Of a stretch of DNA of 64,000 nt, positions 34,357 to 46,527 are shown one piece after another (position 1 is the stretch's first letter; every line of letters begins with the position of its first letter). The position numbers were made by a program, and so were the translations under genes. The stretch spans positions 15,985,526 through 16,049,525 of the forward strand of contig OX411545.1 in NCBI GenBank assembly GCA_948146395.1, in the 5' to 3' direction. The DNA comes from Fragum whitleyi. Lineage: Eukaryota > Mollusca > Bivalvia > Cardiida > Cardiidae. The notes beneath the pieces are model-generated. The model was not told where the DNA came from. It ran no database searches and saw only the letters and a list, made by a program, of their open reading frames with translations.

Positions 34357-34769
34357 TAGAGGATATTGAATGAGTGGTCATGGAATACCGAATTTATTAA
34401 ACGAGTCATCTATAAACAGATAAAAACGAGGCTGTGTCGAGTTTTTATCTGTTTTAGATGACGAGTTTGATAAATTCTGTATTTTATGAGCACAAATTTT
34501 ATATTCTATTTATAATATGACCCGAATTTGTGCGTAAAACCATCGAAATTCTTGAAATTCGACATTTCAATTTTCCGCGTAACGTATAACGCCGTTTAAA
34601 ACTGACGTCACAATATAACCATTATGCCGTAATTTTCGCGGTTACAATTTAGCGTTGCTTTTCGCTCTGACCTCATTTACATAGTTATTCCACTAGTGTA
34701 ATAACACCCGTGTAATATCTAAAATATTCAACGGGTTTATTTCACTCCTGCGACATCGGTCATATTATA
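34357..34769 (+). mobile_element. T3 composite element, short copy
   Basis: The left module starts AGAGGATATTGAATGAGTGG and has a hairpin of about 60 bp around GATAAAAACGAGGCTGTGTC. The second module, TTTATAATATGACCC (34505) to GGTCATATTATAA (34757-34769), contains ACTAGTGTAATAACACCCGT. It lies 18 bp from the coding exon's acceptor side, in the intron. Confidence 0.85.
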
Positions 34770-35390
34770 AAGTTAGTTACATCGTGAAATTGACATTCAT
34801 CTCAACCGAAACCATTCTAAATCGCTCACTCGGCGCTCCATTCACCCATTCCAAACATTCACTCAAACCATTCAAAAACGCTCCAAACTCAATGAAAAAC
34901 AGATAAAAACAACTTCGTTCAAAATAAAAATTGCTTGGAAAAAATCGGGATTTCACTGAATTAATTGAAATTGTAAGCGTCTAATTAGATCTTGAAGATT
35001 TCGATTGACCTTCATCTCAATCGAAACCATTCTAAATCGCTCACTCAACGCTCCATTCACTCATTCCAAACACTCACTCAAACCATTCAAAAACGCTCCA
35101 AACTCAATGAAAAACATATAGAACAACTTCAAAATAAAAATTGCTTGGAAAAAATCGGGATTTCACTGAATTGAAGTTGTAAGCGTCTAATTAGATCTTG
35201 AAGAAATAGGAAGCTATTTATAGTACATGTATGCATTTTTTAAAGGGGGTAATTAAAACCGCTAGTTTTGTTCATCATGAAAGTACGATTTGGATTACCT
35301 CCCATTAAATTCACTCAAAACTCGCTCCACAAACTCATTTAACATCATTCCAAAATCATTCATCTTGTCAATTTTACGATATTCTTAGCT
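34770..35390 (+). mobile_element. M1 MITE with an internal 215-bp tandem duplication
   Basis: The left terminus AGTTAGTTACATCGTGAAAT directly follows T3, and the right terminus TGTCAATTTTACGATATTCT ends near 35390. The left half is present twice (34786-35000 and 35001-35204, spacing 215 bp, about 93% identical), each ending GCGTCTAATTAGATCTTGAA. The central hairpin at 35240-35305 is partly decayed. Confidence 0.88.
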
Positions 35391-35675
35391 TTATATGTAT
35401 TGTTACACCTATCGTCCGTTTTCTTTTTTTTTGTACACTTGTACAACCAAAACATTTCATCCGAGCCATCTTATGGTCATTCCACTTTCGCGAACTTTTG
35501 GGTGATGAAAAAGTTACCCTTTTCGAATGTCGAATGCTGGTCGAGCCATCACCCAAGAAGTGAAAGCAAAACACGTTACCGACAGATAAGAACTGGGGGT
35601 TGTTCTTATTTAAAGCAATTTTCGAGATTCTCACATCCGTTCGACCAAATACAATAAGGATCAGCTCTTAAATAG

Positions 35676-36840
35676 AGGCGCTTGAGCGCCTGATTCGCTC
35701 CACAGCCTGAATATCCTGATAATGAATATTAGAAGATGATAAGGCTGTTTAAACGAGTATAGAAGTTAATGAATGAGGGAATTTTATTTCAAGTAAATAA
35801 ATGTTTATAAGTGTCATATGCTGAAAATTGTATTTCTGCATAAAAATCTCATAATATGTGAATATCATTGAAAAGTGACCTCTACCTGTTACACACATTT
35901 TTCATTTAATCACAATAATTTTGTGCAGTCTGATAATGGGTCACTGAAGGATCATTCTGGTGAAGTTTGGTTAAAAACCAAATATAAAAATTTCAAAACT
36001 AACAGAATGTTACTGCACAATATACTGGTACTTTGTCTGCAAAATTTTGATTGTAGGTCTTTCTGCTTTTCATTAAACACTACTTAAAGGTCGTTACTTC
36101 ACAATAATTGTTTGTCATCAAAACAAAATTCTAACTAATGATAATAAGAAGTAAAATTCTCAATCCAATAGATTTATTTTATTCTGCCAAATGCCTTAGA
36201 GTGCAATCAACTCAGCTCTTTCTACCCCACTCTGATTCTCAGGAGGTAAGAATGTCATTTTACACCACTTGAACTCTTTGTGCAGAGTCACCCTTCGTTC
36301 AACTAAACTGACAAATTCTCAAGGTTATTCTAAGGCTACTTATTCAACAAATGTTTCTATACATTTGGATTTCATATGTTCCTTCTAATCTACAATCTTT
36401 ACACCAGTCTAGAAGTCTAGAAAAATTCACCATTTACGTGATACCAAAAGGGTGATCAAATATTAACTTTATAACGTCCTCTGCCAATAAAAAATATGCT
36501 GTTCATTTAACCAAAATATTTTTTGCAGACTGATACACCTTCACAGAAATAAAATCCCCATGATATTTTAATCCATCATTTAAGTTTGTTTTATCCTATA
36601 TTGAATATTCCACCATATAACCTATCTGAAGAAATGACCTCCGCCCATAAAATACATATTTTTCATCTGATCACAGTAATTTCTTATAGACCTGTTGAGG
36701 GTCACTCAAGAATCATTCCAGTGAAATTTGGTTTAATTCCATCAGTTAGATTCTGAGAAAATGATTTTCAAAGTTTTCACTATATAACATATAGAATAAT
36801 GACCTCCGCCCATAAAATACATATTTTTCATCTGAGCACA
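35676..36840 (+). mobile_element. pearl-like element, family A, tail missing
   Basis: Head hairpin AGGCGCTTGAGCGCCT followed by GATTCGCTCCACAGCC. The monomers are diverged (ATGACCTCCGCCCATAAAAT at 36637 and 36800). The expected GACGGACG tract and hairpin tail are absent; the block ends at unrelated sequence near 36842. The frames through it are translations of the monomer. Confidence 0.75.
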
Positions 36841-36850
36841 GTAATTTTTA

Positions 36851-36881
36851 AGTTGGAATGCGGAGCAATTCCAACTTAGAT
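36851..36881. repeat. short hairpin, 11-bp stem
   Basis: TAAGTTGGAAT and ATTCCAACTTA flank GCGGAGCA. Possibly the head hairpin of another pearl-like relative; nothing after it supports that firmly. Confidence 0.6.
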
Positions 36882-36889
36882 TTAACAAA

Positions 36890-37690
36890 ACCGCAAAATG
36901 AACACAAGATAATTTCATTTCGGGTTTTTTGATAACGCATATCACGTGAACAGGATGTGAATACACTTCGGCCTGTTTTGTATATCTCAACTTGACTTAG
37001 ACATACAGTTAATTAAATTAAAGAGTATAATAATATGTACAATTACACAACTATCACTTCATGTATATTATAACACGCTAATTTATGTTTTGAACGATAT
37101 TTATTGAAAGTTGCGTAGGAATTAACTAGTATCACATGTTTGTATTACTATATTTGGAAACCATGTGATAAGTCAAGCCCAAAAAATTAAGCTATTGACA
37201 ATAGCATTAGCCAATCACGTAATCTGCTTATTTGGTAATGTCGCAACCTGTTTTTCGTAGAATTATAGCTTCTAGTTTCTCTTTCTGAACGACCTTCTTT
37301 TAGAGGTCTAGTTTCTCTTTCTGAACGACCTTATTACACACTCTAACAAAATAATTAAAATGCTTTGAACCTTATTGTTTCGTAAACCATCATTAGAAAC
37401 GCGCAACAACTACAGACTATTTATCTGTTTTAAAAATCCCATCAAGCAAATGTTCTCTTTTTATTTCTCTATGCACCGTAAAGTCTTTTTCCCCGTGTAC
37501 TCCCCTATGACACGAGTTGACCCCCCGCGTGTGTAAATAAAAGCCGTTTTCTGATTGGTCATACCACAAGTGATGACCTACAACGATTTTATCTGCTCTT
37601 TTATGAATGAAATCTGTATTCATGAGTTACGAAAATTCAAGTTCACAAACGAATGGAATGTTCCTATATAAAGCCCAAATTCTCATCAAA
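36890..37690. other. no gene; 26-bp duplication at 37272-37333
   Basis: TCTAGTTTCTCTTTCTGAAC plus GACCTT occurs twice, 10 bp apart. The 68-codon minus frame 37623-37417 matches no family I know. Confidence 0.5.
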
Positions 37691-37695
37691 ACATA

Positions 37696-40066
37696 CGAGG
37701 GTTGTCCGGAAAGTTCGTAGACAGACTGGAATTCTCACCAATTACTTCCTTTTTATTCATAATTCTATGTTAATCGCTACCCTAATTATCACTGACTTCA
37801 TACTCGAAAAAAAAATGTTCAACATTCTTATTGACATGTACATGTCCGTTACCTTAGCAACCCGACCTAGCGGTACACGGTGCACGTCGAAATTATAAAC
37901 GTTTACCTATAACGATTTAATACTAAGACGTAACGGCAAAAGTTGACGGTCACTTTTGTAACAAATGACGTCCGTTTATATTAAAAGTGAGATGGATGAT
38001 TTTCAAGTAAACTACGACGAAAAGTGACGAAAATAGTTTATATTCAGTCGCTCATTTGTTAAATATACTATAATATGCAATCTAGTCAAAGTAAAAAATG
38101 ATTACGTGTTACAGAAATATGATTTATATCACCTTCAATATACAATCAATTTGCGAGAGTAGTACTACGAAAACTATTGAAAGCAAAATTCAAACTGAAA
38201 CGAAATTTAATTTGATTCGAATTGAAACCATTAAAGTTTCCAACCAAACAACTGTGTTAAAACTTATAAAGGTTGAATGGATGAAAATAAAACTTTTATA
38301 CAAGATTTTGTCTGTTTCCGTGAACAAAAAATATTTTGGACAATACTTATAAATTGTCCTGACGTTCAAACGTAGGAAACCGCGTTTGTGGGACAATTTT
38401 AAGACGAACATTACGATCTATATTTCCGTTAGTTAAAGAGAAATTGGCAAATGCTTTCGTCTTTGCGGGATATATTCTAGATGTATTTTGAATATGAAGT
38501 TAAATTAAGAGTTTTTTGATTTTTGTACAAAAAAACGTGCATCAAAAATTTCACCTGTATTTTTATGACGATTTTGGGACAATTTTAAGACTGAGAAAAC
38601 TCAATAATAAACTCATTAGATCAAGCCGAAGACAAAAATTTAATTTCAGAAATTCCAGTTCAGATGTATTTCAAATATAATGTATTATTAATTTTGTCCA
38701 CAGAAAACCCGAATTAATGCCATTTGAAAAATGTGACTATTGAAAAAACGACGCTTTTTCAGCAATCTGACGCTACTGACATTTTCTTTTGTGGATGTCA
38801 TATTTTGTTTGGACCATCCAATAAGCGTAAGACTTACGTATTATTCCATTTGGCGTATTTCACGTAACATGGCAAATTTTCGCGCCTCTAGCGCCATTAT
38901 TCTGTAAGATATTACAATTTTAGATAAACGATATAGTCTGTTTTGTTACATCTGACGGCGTCGTTTCTAGTGTATATTTTGGTTCTTTTGACTATTATAA
39001 TACTTTTCTTTGGTATTAAATCAACTTCAGATAGAAAAGGATAATCCACTCTCAAAGATCTTAAATTGATACTAAAGTTATATGTGTGAATGCTTATTAG
39101 TAGCGAATATAATTATCTCAAAGGTTAAAGTATCGCCTCTTTTGACGTGACCGGCAACTTTTGCCGCTACGTCTAAAACAACGTTAACAAGGGTTATATC
39201 GTTAACATGTATTTATTGTGTCCATTCTATGAGTTTTATCTTTTAATATTTTCAAGATGATTGCTTCATAAATACTTGAATGAATGAAGAATATCATAGC
39301 AAACCATGCGCCACATTTAACGTAAGACGTTGCGGCGGAGCAGCGTCTAATCTGCATATTTCTTGAGAATCTGAGAAACGCGAAGAAATATACATCTGGA
39401 TCGTTGCTTTTTTGAAGAAAAAAAAACAAAAAATCATTTAGACAATAAACGATACAAATAAATGAGTTTCGCGCATTTTTTGGTATGGCTTTAATGAAAA
39501 CAAACATTACAAGACTACTGTAATCCAGGATACACATGACATTGATTTATCTCAGCAACCAACCAGCATTGTTTGAAACATTTATGGTTAAAATGTGGCA
39601 TCTTGAAATTCAGTTGAATTTCTGTGATCTTGGACTAATGTAATAAGTTGCAAAACAAAGCGGCAAAATTTATTGTTCATCTTTATTCATTGGTTACAAG
39701 CAATACACATTTTTTTCTAAAAGTGGACAAGGCTTGCTATTTTATAACCATGACATTGTAAAACGGGTAGGTTGAAATATAGGCAAACGTCAAAAAATAC
39801 TTGTAATTGGTACTTTAATAGATTCGACTAAAAGTAGCCGTAGTTTTACATCGACGCCAGTTTGTGCGTTACGTCATTTTGTCTCGGCTCCGCGACAACT
39901 AACATGCCTTTACAAAATTCCATGTAATTTCATTATTTACTAGAGAATCCCCTTTGCATAATGGTTCTTTGAATAAAATTGAATATTAACATGCAATGTT
40001 AAAAAACCCTAGATGTACTGTTTTTATTTACTAGACGATGTCTTCGAACTTTCCGGTCAATCCTCG
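37696..40066. mobile_element. mariner-type termini around a non-coding 2.4-kb interior
   Basis: CGAGGGTTGTCCGGAAAGTT CGTAGAC at the left and, inverted at the right, CGAGGATTGACCGGAAAGTT CGAAGAC. TA lies immediately outside both (37694-37695, 40067-40068), as for Tc1/mariner insertion. Both ends resemble mariner termini. No DDE transposase can be found. Removing the nested element leaves about 1.1 kb, close to mariner length. Confidence 0.8.
37924..39173. mobile_element. element nested in the mariner-ended element
   Basis: About 30-bp terminal inverted repeats: TAAGACGTAACGGCAAAAGT TGACGGTCAC at the left and TTAGACGTAGCGGCAAAAGT TGCCGGTCAC read inward from the right. The interior repeats GGGACAATTTTAAGAC at about 38391 and 38577. 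No coding frame. Confidence 0.75.
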
Positions 40067-40319
40067 TAAACGCGCACCACTTGACCGTGACAAACCTTTA
40101 TATGAAGTAAAATTTAACTCATTACCAGACGACTAATGTTCTCAAATTCCCCGGCAATTTACACCTCTCGTCTATATCTAAAACTTTGTTATTGCATTCT
40201 TGTGTAATGTAAATATTTTTTTTTTCGGTTACGAGTATTTTTGTATCATGTTCCCCAAATCCCATTCCTTGTGTTTTCGTTTTAATATAATTTAAACTTT
40301 ATCATTTTCTCGAAAACCT

Positions 40320-40510
40320 AAATGATGGATATCGACCAAATTTCGCTTGAGTTATCCTTTGGTGACCCTTTTCCAGATTACAAAAAATATTGAGAATAGA
40401 TGAAAATATGTCTTTTATAGGCGGAGGTCATTTCTCTGTATGTTTTATAATGGACGCTCTCAAAATCATTTTCTCAGAACCTGAAATATGGATATCAACC
40501 AAATCTAAGG
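40320..40510 (-). mobile_element. pearl-like A monomer fragment, inverted
   Basis: ATAGGCGGAGGTCATTTCTC and CAAAATCATTTTCTCAGAAC are reverse complements of the family A monomer, about one unit. The 108-codon frame starting here is a chance frame. Confidence 0.7.
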
Positions 40511-40689
40511 CCTGTGAAGCTAATCACCTGCTAAAGCCGCTTTACTTATTGAATTTTCAGAAGAAAGATGATTTCCTTTGCTCTACAAACAACATGATTT
40601 TAAAATGGTTTTACTCTTACTTCTGTGAAAACTTTGAACTAGGTCAACTTGTTTTCTTCACATTCTGGCACATGAACACATTTAAGAGC

Positions 40690-41065
40690 ACCATCATACC
40701 TCCAACTCAGAAGTAGAGGAGCATATATTGATTTCATCATGTCTGTCTGTCAATCCATTGATCTTTTGCTTTTCGCTAGCTTAACGGAGAAGCAATTGAC
40801 CTGCAATAACGAAACTTTAGACAAATGTTGCCCATGACCTAAAGAAATGCTCTTTTGTTTCGTGGTCATACATATCAAGGTCATAAGTAAACCATAACTA
40901 TTGTTAAAACAGTTTCCGCTCTAACTGAACAACCAATTGACCCATATCATAAGACTTGACACAAATGTTGTCAATGACCCAAGAAAGTGTACGATTTTGG
41001 AGTCACGAAGGTCGAAGTCAAATTGAACTTCGTCAAAAAATTGTCTTGAGATTCCAACTCATGAA
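40690..41065 (+). mobile_element. fragment of another pearl-like family
   Basis: Starts CAACTCAGAAGTAGAGGAGC, then CATCATGTCTGTCTGTCAAT, two diverged modules with TTGACACAAATGTTGTCAATGACCC-like phrases, and ends GAGATTCCAACTCATG. The inverted CAACTC ends hint at termini. Confidence 0.5.
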
Positions 41066-41342
41066 GTAAAAGACTTCCCTACGAAAATAACTTTTCACCA
41101 AAGACAAAGCGCTTGTTGTGGTCCACTTTACGATAATTCTAATTTAAAATGTAATTGATAACTTAAATGGAGCAGATGTCATTTAAAAATAACATTGAAA
41201 CTGTTTTGAGTGTATAAGTGTCCGCCTGTGCGTCCATTAGTCAGCTGTATGGTCCATATCATTTTCTTCCTTTTAATCATTTTTCGTTCATCAGATTCGG
41301 GCCTTTATAGCGATTCAGGGGTTTAAGCGAAATACATTAATT

Positions 41343-41950
41343 TATACGCCCGTCAAAAGACGAGGCGTATTATGTGATCACCTGTGGTGGACTGGATGCG
41401 TAAGCTTCGTTAGTGGCTTGAAGTCACCGTCTCTTGAACGCATTCAAACTTATCAGTACTTTCAGTACTTTGATTATAGACTTGTTGAGGGTCACCCAAG
41501 AACCTCTCCTGGGAAACTTGGTTGATATCCATCGTATAGATTCTGAGAAAATGATTTTCAAAGTTATCAATATATAACATATAGAGTCTATAAAAGACAT
41601 ATTTTCATCCGATCACAATGATTTTTTGTAGGCTGATAGAGGGCCACTCAAGGATAATTCATGTGAAGTTTGTTTTATATCCATTAGTTTTTGAGAAAAG
41701 CCACCTATTACACTTCATGGAAATTAGCCACGCCCACTACAGCCATGATTTTCAACCGATTAAAAATCTTTGAAGGAATCTGATAGAGGGTCACTCAAGG
41801 AACATTCCTGTGAAAATTGATTGGAATCCATCCGGTACTTTAAGAGGAGAAGATTTTTAAAGTAAAAGTTTACGGACGGACGGACGCACACACGCCGGAC
41901 ACCCCGCCATGACAATAGCCCGCTGGCCTTTCAGCCAGTGGAGCTAAAAA
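41343..41950 (+). mobile_element. mosaic of a CGCCCGTC-headed element and a family A tail
   Basis: Head hairpin TACGCCCGTCAAAAGACGAG GCGTA, then from about 41460 family A monomers (GAGAAAATGATTTTCAAAGT). The tail has a GGACGGACGCAC tract, GCCATGACAATAGCCC, hairpin CTGGCCTTTCAGCCAG and TGGAGCTAAAAA. The head belongs to a different family than the tail. Confidence 0.7.
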
Positions 41951-42517
41951 TAAGAACGGTTGTAAATCTGGCGCTTTTTGTGATGTCAATTTTTGACCTA
42001 TATACATTTCTAACTAGATTAAAACCCTTATTTTTTACCGATTTATACTCATTTAAGCTAAATTGGCAGTAACTCGAAAAGTAATACCATAACATTTGTT
42101 ATTTTTGCACTTCGTCTAGACATATTCTTCTTAGGAACTGTAAGTTGATTATCAAAATCGATTTTAACCAAGATGTTTTTAGAAAACGGACAAAGATGGA
42201 CAGCAAACTTAAAAGATGGACAGTCATTTAATCAATATAACATAAACTTCGTAAAATCGTGTAAAACGAGGCATTGAAATGCATGGTATCTTTTAAAGCT
42301 TTCCTGTATTTTCCTCAAAATTTAGACTGGGTCTAAAAATACAAGGACGTCTTATATCCTGTGGAACAAAGAAATTCTTTATAATTGCAAATCCTGCTCT
42401 TTCCGGAATATTTTCTCAACTGTAAAATCAGAGAGACGTGAAATCACGGATTTGTGAAAACAAAAGAAATTATACGAATTTAATACTCTGATACTAGTAT
42501 AAAATTTGATCTCTTAC
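41951..42517. other. intron sequence without recognised repeats
   Basis: AT-rich sequence downstream (in gene sense) of the membrane-helix exon; nothing identifiable. Confidence 0.5.
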
Positions 42518-42620
42518 TTGTAATAAACTATGGCCACTCCGGTGAATACTATAATTATAACAACAAGGACTGCCACACTGGCTGCGATTCCCGCCGTAGC
42601 AACGTGGTCATCGTCGAGGG
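42518..42620 (-). CDS. EGF-family membrane ligand, transmembrane exon
   Basis: A 103-nt internal exon on the minus strand. The acceptor is TGTTTTTGCAG just before 42620; the donor is TACAA|GTAAGAG at 42517. With the single base carried over from the exon at 53597 it encodes P-LDDDHVATAGIAAS and then a run of about 22 hydrophobic residues (VAVLVVIIIVFTGVAIV) ending YY, and leaves two bases for the next exon. The acidic DDD stalk before the helix and the basic cluster after it define a type I single-pass orientation, EGF domain outside and tail in the cytosol. Entry and exit phases match both neighbours exactly, the main support for the model. Adjacent introns are 11.0 kb and 8.2 kb. Confidence 0.88.
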
Positions 42621-42631
42621 CTGCAAAAACA

Positions 42632-42800
42632 CGCATTTTAAGGCATCAAGAAACGTAAGTCTTTTAAATGTGATTTTAGCACTATTACCATCGCTTTTGG
42701 AAAAGAAACTTTAAGGCAAGAAGAAATGAAGTCTTTTGTGGACTAAAAACTTAAAAGATGATCTGAACACTATGACTTTCGCTTTTCGAAAAGAAACTTT
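42632..42800. repeat. diverged ~90-bp tandem duplication next to the exon
   Basis: AAGTCTTTTAAATGTGATTT...CGCTTTTGGAAAAGAAACTT recurs as AAGTCTTTTGTGGACTAAAA...CGCTTTTCGAAAAGAAACTT. Intronic, with no coding sense. Confidence 0.6.
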
Positions 42801-43663
42801 AATCTGTACTACACTACTTAAATTGAATCAAGGCCAAAGATAAAACGCCCGGTTGTCATGGCATGTAGACCAAATTGATATTTAGGTTTGTTCTGGCAGA
42901 AGAAATTGAGGGTTTCTTACAATTTTGAAGAATATATAGTTGCATTTTGAGGATTTTCAGAAATTTAAAAATTTCATCTTTTTTTTTTTATAATTACCCA
43001 ATGGAGTGTCTGGGTAAAGCCCAGAGAGATGAATTTGGATTTAATAAACGAGTCATATTTTGTCATCTTACTAGAACTTAAACCAAAACTAAATTTCTTC
43101 ACAGTTGAGAAAAAAATGCTGTTTTAAGTATACCTCGAAAGTATCAAATTCAGAAAAGGATACTGAATAAAAAAAAATATGGCGATTGAAAAAATGTGTA
43201 TAAATGCGTATTAAAATAACATTGCAGAGTTTCGCTCTCATCATTCGAAATTTACCGATAAAAGTCAGTTTAATGTAAGAAATAAACCAGTTTCCTCCAT
43301 CTTATAACTTACTAATACACTACATGAAATATATTTAAAAGACTGGACATCAAATTTGCTTTATTTTTTATTTGAACATATATTCTTTATTCAACAAAAA
43401 TAAAAGATCATCTATATGTACAGGTCTGTGTTTTTCTGATATCAATATCTCTAAAACTCCCGTGCATAAATGCTTTGAAAATAGTGAAGCAGTCGGAAGA
43501 ACTTCGATTTTCCCCCCATCAATGCAAAATATCTATTTGTATATAAAGGAGTATAAAATTTGTACAAGACAAGACAACTTGCTTTAACTTCACGTTTAAC
43601 CTAAAAAAACGTAAAGAACAAAAAGGATCAAGATTTTTTGCGATGTGAAGATGATAAGCCCGG

Positions 43664-43786
43664 CGTTCGGGATGACAAAAAAGTGCAAACTGTTTGCAAA
43701 TTTTACCCCGCTTTGCACTTGGACTTGTGTGCAATGCGGGGTAAAATTTGAAAACAATTTTCACCGTTTTGTCATTCTGAATGCAG
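43664..43786. mobile_element. HP palindromic MITE, copy 4
   Basis: TTCGGGATGACAAAAAAGTG and GTTTTGTCATTCTGAA mark the arms. The core TTTTACCCCGCTTTGCAC / GTGTGCAATGCGGGGTAAAA is nearly complementary. The best preserved HP copy. Confidence 0.82.
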
Positions 43787-43799
43787 TGCAGGCTTTGGT

Positions 43800-44780
43800 G
43801 AAATACCTTATATAAATGTACTTTTACCCTAACATACTTTGAGTCGCTTTCAGCGATTGCTCGATTAACGGAGAACTTCCTCGGGGATAAAATTATCAAG
43901 ATTAATAAATTTTGTTGAATAACTTGATAAGTAATTTTATTATTTCACGATTATGACAATGGATTCATATATTATGTTAGAATAGTTTATTTACAGAAAT
44001 CGACTCAAGAAATCCTCATTTTTTCTGACTATACTAGAAGATAGTAATTCACTAACGGAAACTTATATGGAATATGAAAGACATTCTGATAGAGAATTAT
44101 TCAAGTCGCCTATATATTAGTAGAAAATTCTTCAGAAATAAGGAAATTGAAGAAATATGTTGAAATATAATCGAGGTAACAGATGGTCATATTTAAAATT
44201 GGTACTGTGTCTAAATATTTGATTATGATAAAGGGCATTTTAAATAATTTTAACAGAAAAGAAGTAAAGTCATAATTGATAGTTAAGTGGCCATAATAGA
44301 TTCACAATAGTTCCCAATACATACAACGTCTGGTTCGCGGCCATTAACAGACTAAATCGCATGAGGGATGCTCGATAACTTATTGCAAGTACCCTATGAA
44401 GCAATTACAAAGTTCAATAAAGCATTTGGCTAAGAGAAATTTGATTAAGCCCTTTGTGAAACAGCACCTTAAGGAATTGCATATCTATTACCAAATGTAA
44501 TCAATTCGGAGAATTACATGCAATGCTTGTTTCAAGAATCGATTTCTCTCTCCACTTCTGTCCTGATCTATTAGAGTTGAATAATTGAAAAAGGGATTGA
44601 GGAAAATCTCTTCTTGGTTTACAAAATCAAAAAAACAAAAACCTTCCTTAAAAAAGTTCTTTATTTCCTTTGGTGTTTAACAAAGGACTAAGGTAGTGAA
44701 TTATCCGAACAAAAATTTAAAAAAAATCATAAGAAGTGGACAAGAAAGTTGAAAAAAGGCGAGAGTAATAAAGTATTTTT
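43800..44780. other. no recognised feature
   Basis: AT-rich intron sequence, no repeat family member seen. Confidence 0.45.
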
Positions 44781-44784
44781 TAAA

Positions 44785-45245
44785 CAAGAGGACCAATAGG
44801 TCCTAGATCTCTTACATGAGCCCAAAGTTACGATACTGTAAGACCAGAAAATAGAACTGGTAGTTTACAATACCAATAAGATTGACCATTGATCAACAAA
44901 GACTTTCTACTAAAATGCCTTCTTTAAAAAACATTATTTGTGATTGTTATATTAAATATAAATTGTATGACACCAGATTGGAAAAAAATGAAAAAAAAAA
45001 TATATATATATAGATGATGCAAAAGTGTCCCCCCTACAGTCTTTAAAAATAAATTTCCATAAGGTCTTTTTCGAATGATTTACGATGGAACCTTCCCAGT
45101 TTTTGTCATCTCCGTGACCAAATAAACATTCTGACCAAATTTCAGGATGATTGTGCCATACTCGTGGCCTCTAAAGTGCTAACGTAGTTTTTTTTATAAC
45201 CTACGACGAACGATAGACATTCAACGATATCAATAGCACATCAAG
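44785..45245 (+). mobile_element. degraded pearl-like B
   Basis: The head hairpin AGGACCAATAGGTCCT followed by AGATCTCTTACATGAG is clear. The interior has GACCAAATTTCAGGATGATT and GGCCTCTAAAGTGCTAACG. A TACGACGAACGATAGACATT tract precedes the end, but the tail hairpin is lost. Confidence 0.7.
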
Positions 45246-45540
45246 AGAGTAATGTGCTACAAAACAGCAAACAACTTTACAGGCGATTATTTTTCAAAAG
45301 CCCCTATCGACCTTTAGAATGTCCGTAAATTTTAGATAAATTGCAGTTTTCCTAAAATCTTTAACGAGTGATTTGAAACAAATTGACCTAAGTCACTCAC
45401 CACACACTTTGATAATAAATTTGACCTTGACCTCGGCTAGTGACCTTGAACAAATCTTCAACAAAAAAAGAAAAAAAAAAACATGTGAAATATAAGCTCT
45501 TACTAGCCAAAGTAAGGAGCGATTGAGGTACTTACATTAA

Positions 45541-45697
45541 AGTAGTGGACCCGTTATAGTTCCGCACCGTTTCGGAAGCAACGAACTTAAACATTGTTAA
45601 CCGATGTTGCTTAATGAAAATAATTACGAAACCTCGGTTAACATTGTGAAAGATCTTGAGTTCCAAAATGTTGCGGAACTATTACGGGTCCACTACC
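45541..45697. mobile_element. M6 palindromic MITE, copy 2, TTAA-flanked
   Basis: AGTAGTGGACCCGTTATAGT / ACTATTACGGGTCCACTACC with exact TTAA at 45537-45540 and 45698-45701. The inner arms contain AACATTGTTAACCGATGTTG and CCTCGGTTAACATTGTG. Confidence 0.88.
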
Positions 45698-45704
45698 TTA
45701 AGCA

Positions 45705-46525
45705 TTTTTTTTTTCAAATCAACGGTAGCCTGTCGTTTAGTGATGTATAATACGCCCCGCACACATCTAAGCTCTTTAAACTTTTTGTGGTTTTGAACTT
45801 CTTATGACAGTAAGTGTGTTTGAATATGCACTCACAAGTCATATAACGTAAGTGACTATTCCAGGGTAGATGATTCAAGAACAACTGGAAACGAGATTGA
45901 TTTTCAAAGTTCTAATGCACAAATAGAAACCATACGGATTCATTGTGCTATGTTTCACTTCATACCTGAGGATACCGGAGGAGTTTCGCAAACGAAAAAT
46001 TGCTAACACACAGACAACCAAAAAGAAGGACGCAAGACCAATACCATTACATTATCCGATCTTTGGGCGTAAAACAAAATGCTGCACGAAAGAGAAATGA
46101 TCATTGTTAGAGATTCTTTGATTCTCGCCAGTAGGGTAAAATCTAGATTGCTTTTATTCTACAAAGTACAGAAAGGTAATCCTTTTTTGGTTCAAGAAAG
46201 ACCACAGGGCGTTATCTATATCTTGGAAATATATTCAAACACAGGATAATCATTTCAATCATGTCGTTCTCAACTTTTGGAATTTCCTACAAATTAGAGT
46301 ATACACATTTTCATTCTCAAGTTAATTTCAATATCTTATCAAAACGACATTTCATTTCACGTTAATTCCCTAAAAAGGCATTATTCATTTATAAGCCATA
46401 TTATGTTTTTGTTTTGTAGCAGATTTTACGCAAGCTGTGCTACTCTTTCATCTAGTGATTGTTTTGTGTAATCAGCTGTAAATTCTCGCTTGCTTCCGTG
46501 TTTGCACGATTACTCCTGTATATAT
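45705..46525. other. no recognised feature
   Basis: AT-rich intron sequence. Confidence 0.45.
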
Positions 46526-46527
46526 GG

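Noticed and set aside
41283..41310. CTGATGA...CGAAA on the minus strand resembling a hammerhead core
   Set aside because: Only two bases separate the two core parts, so no stem II can form.
43519..43899. 126-codon minus-strand frame as a gene
   Set aside because: Runs through the HP palindrome; similar frames over other HP copies share only the repeat.
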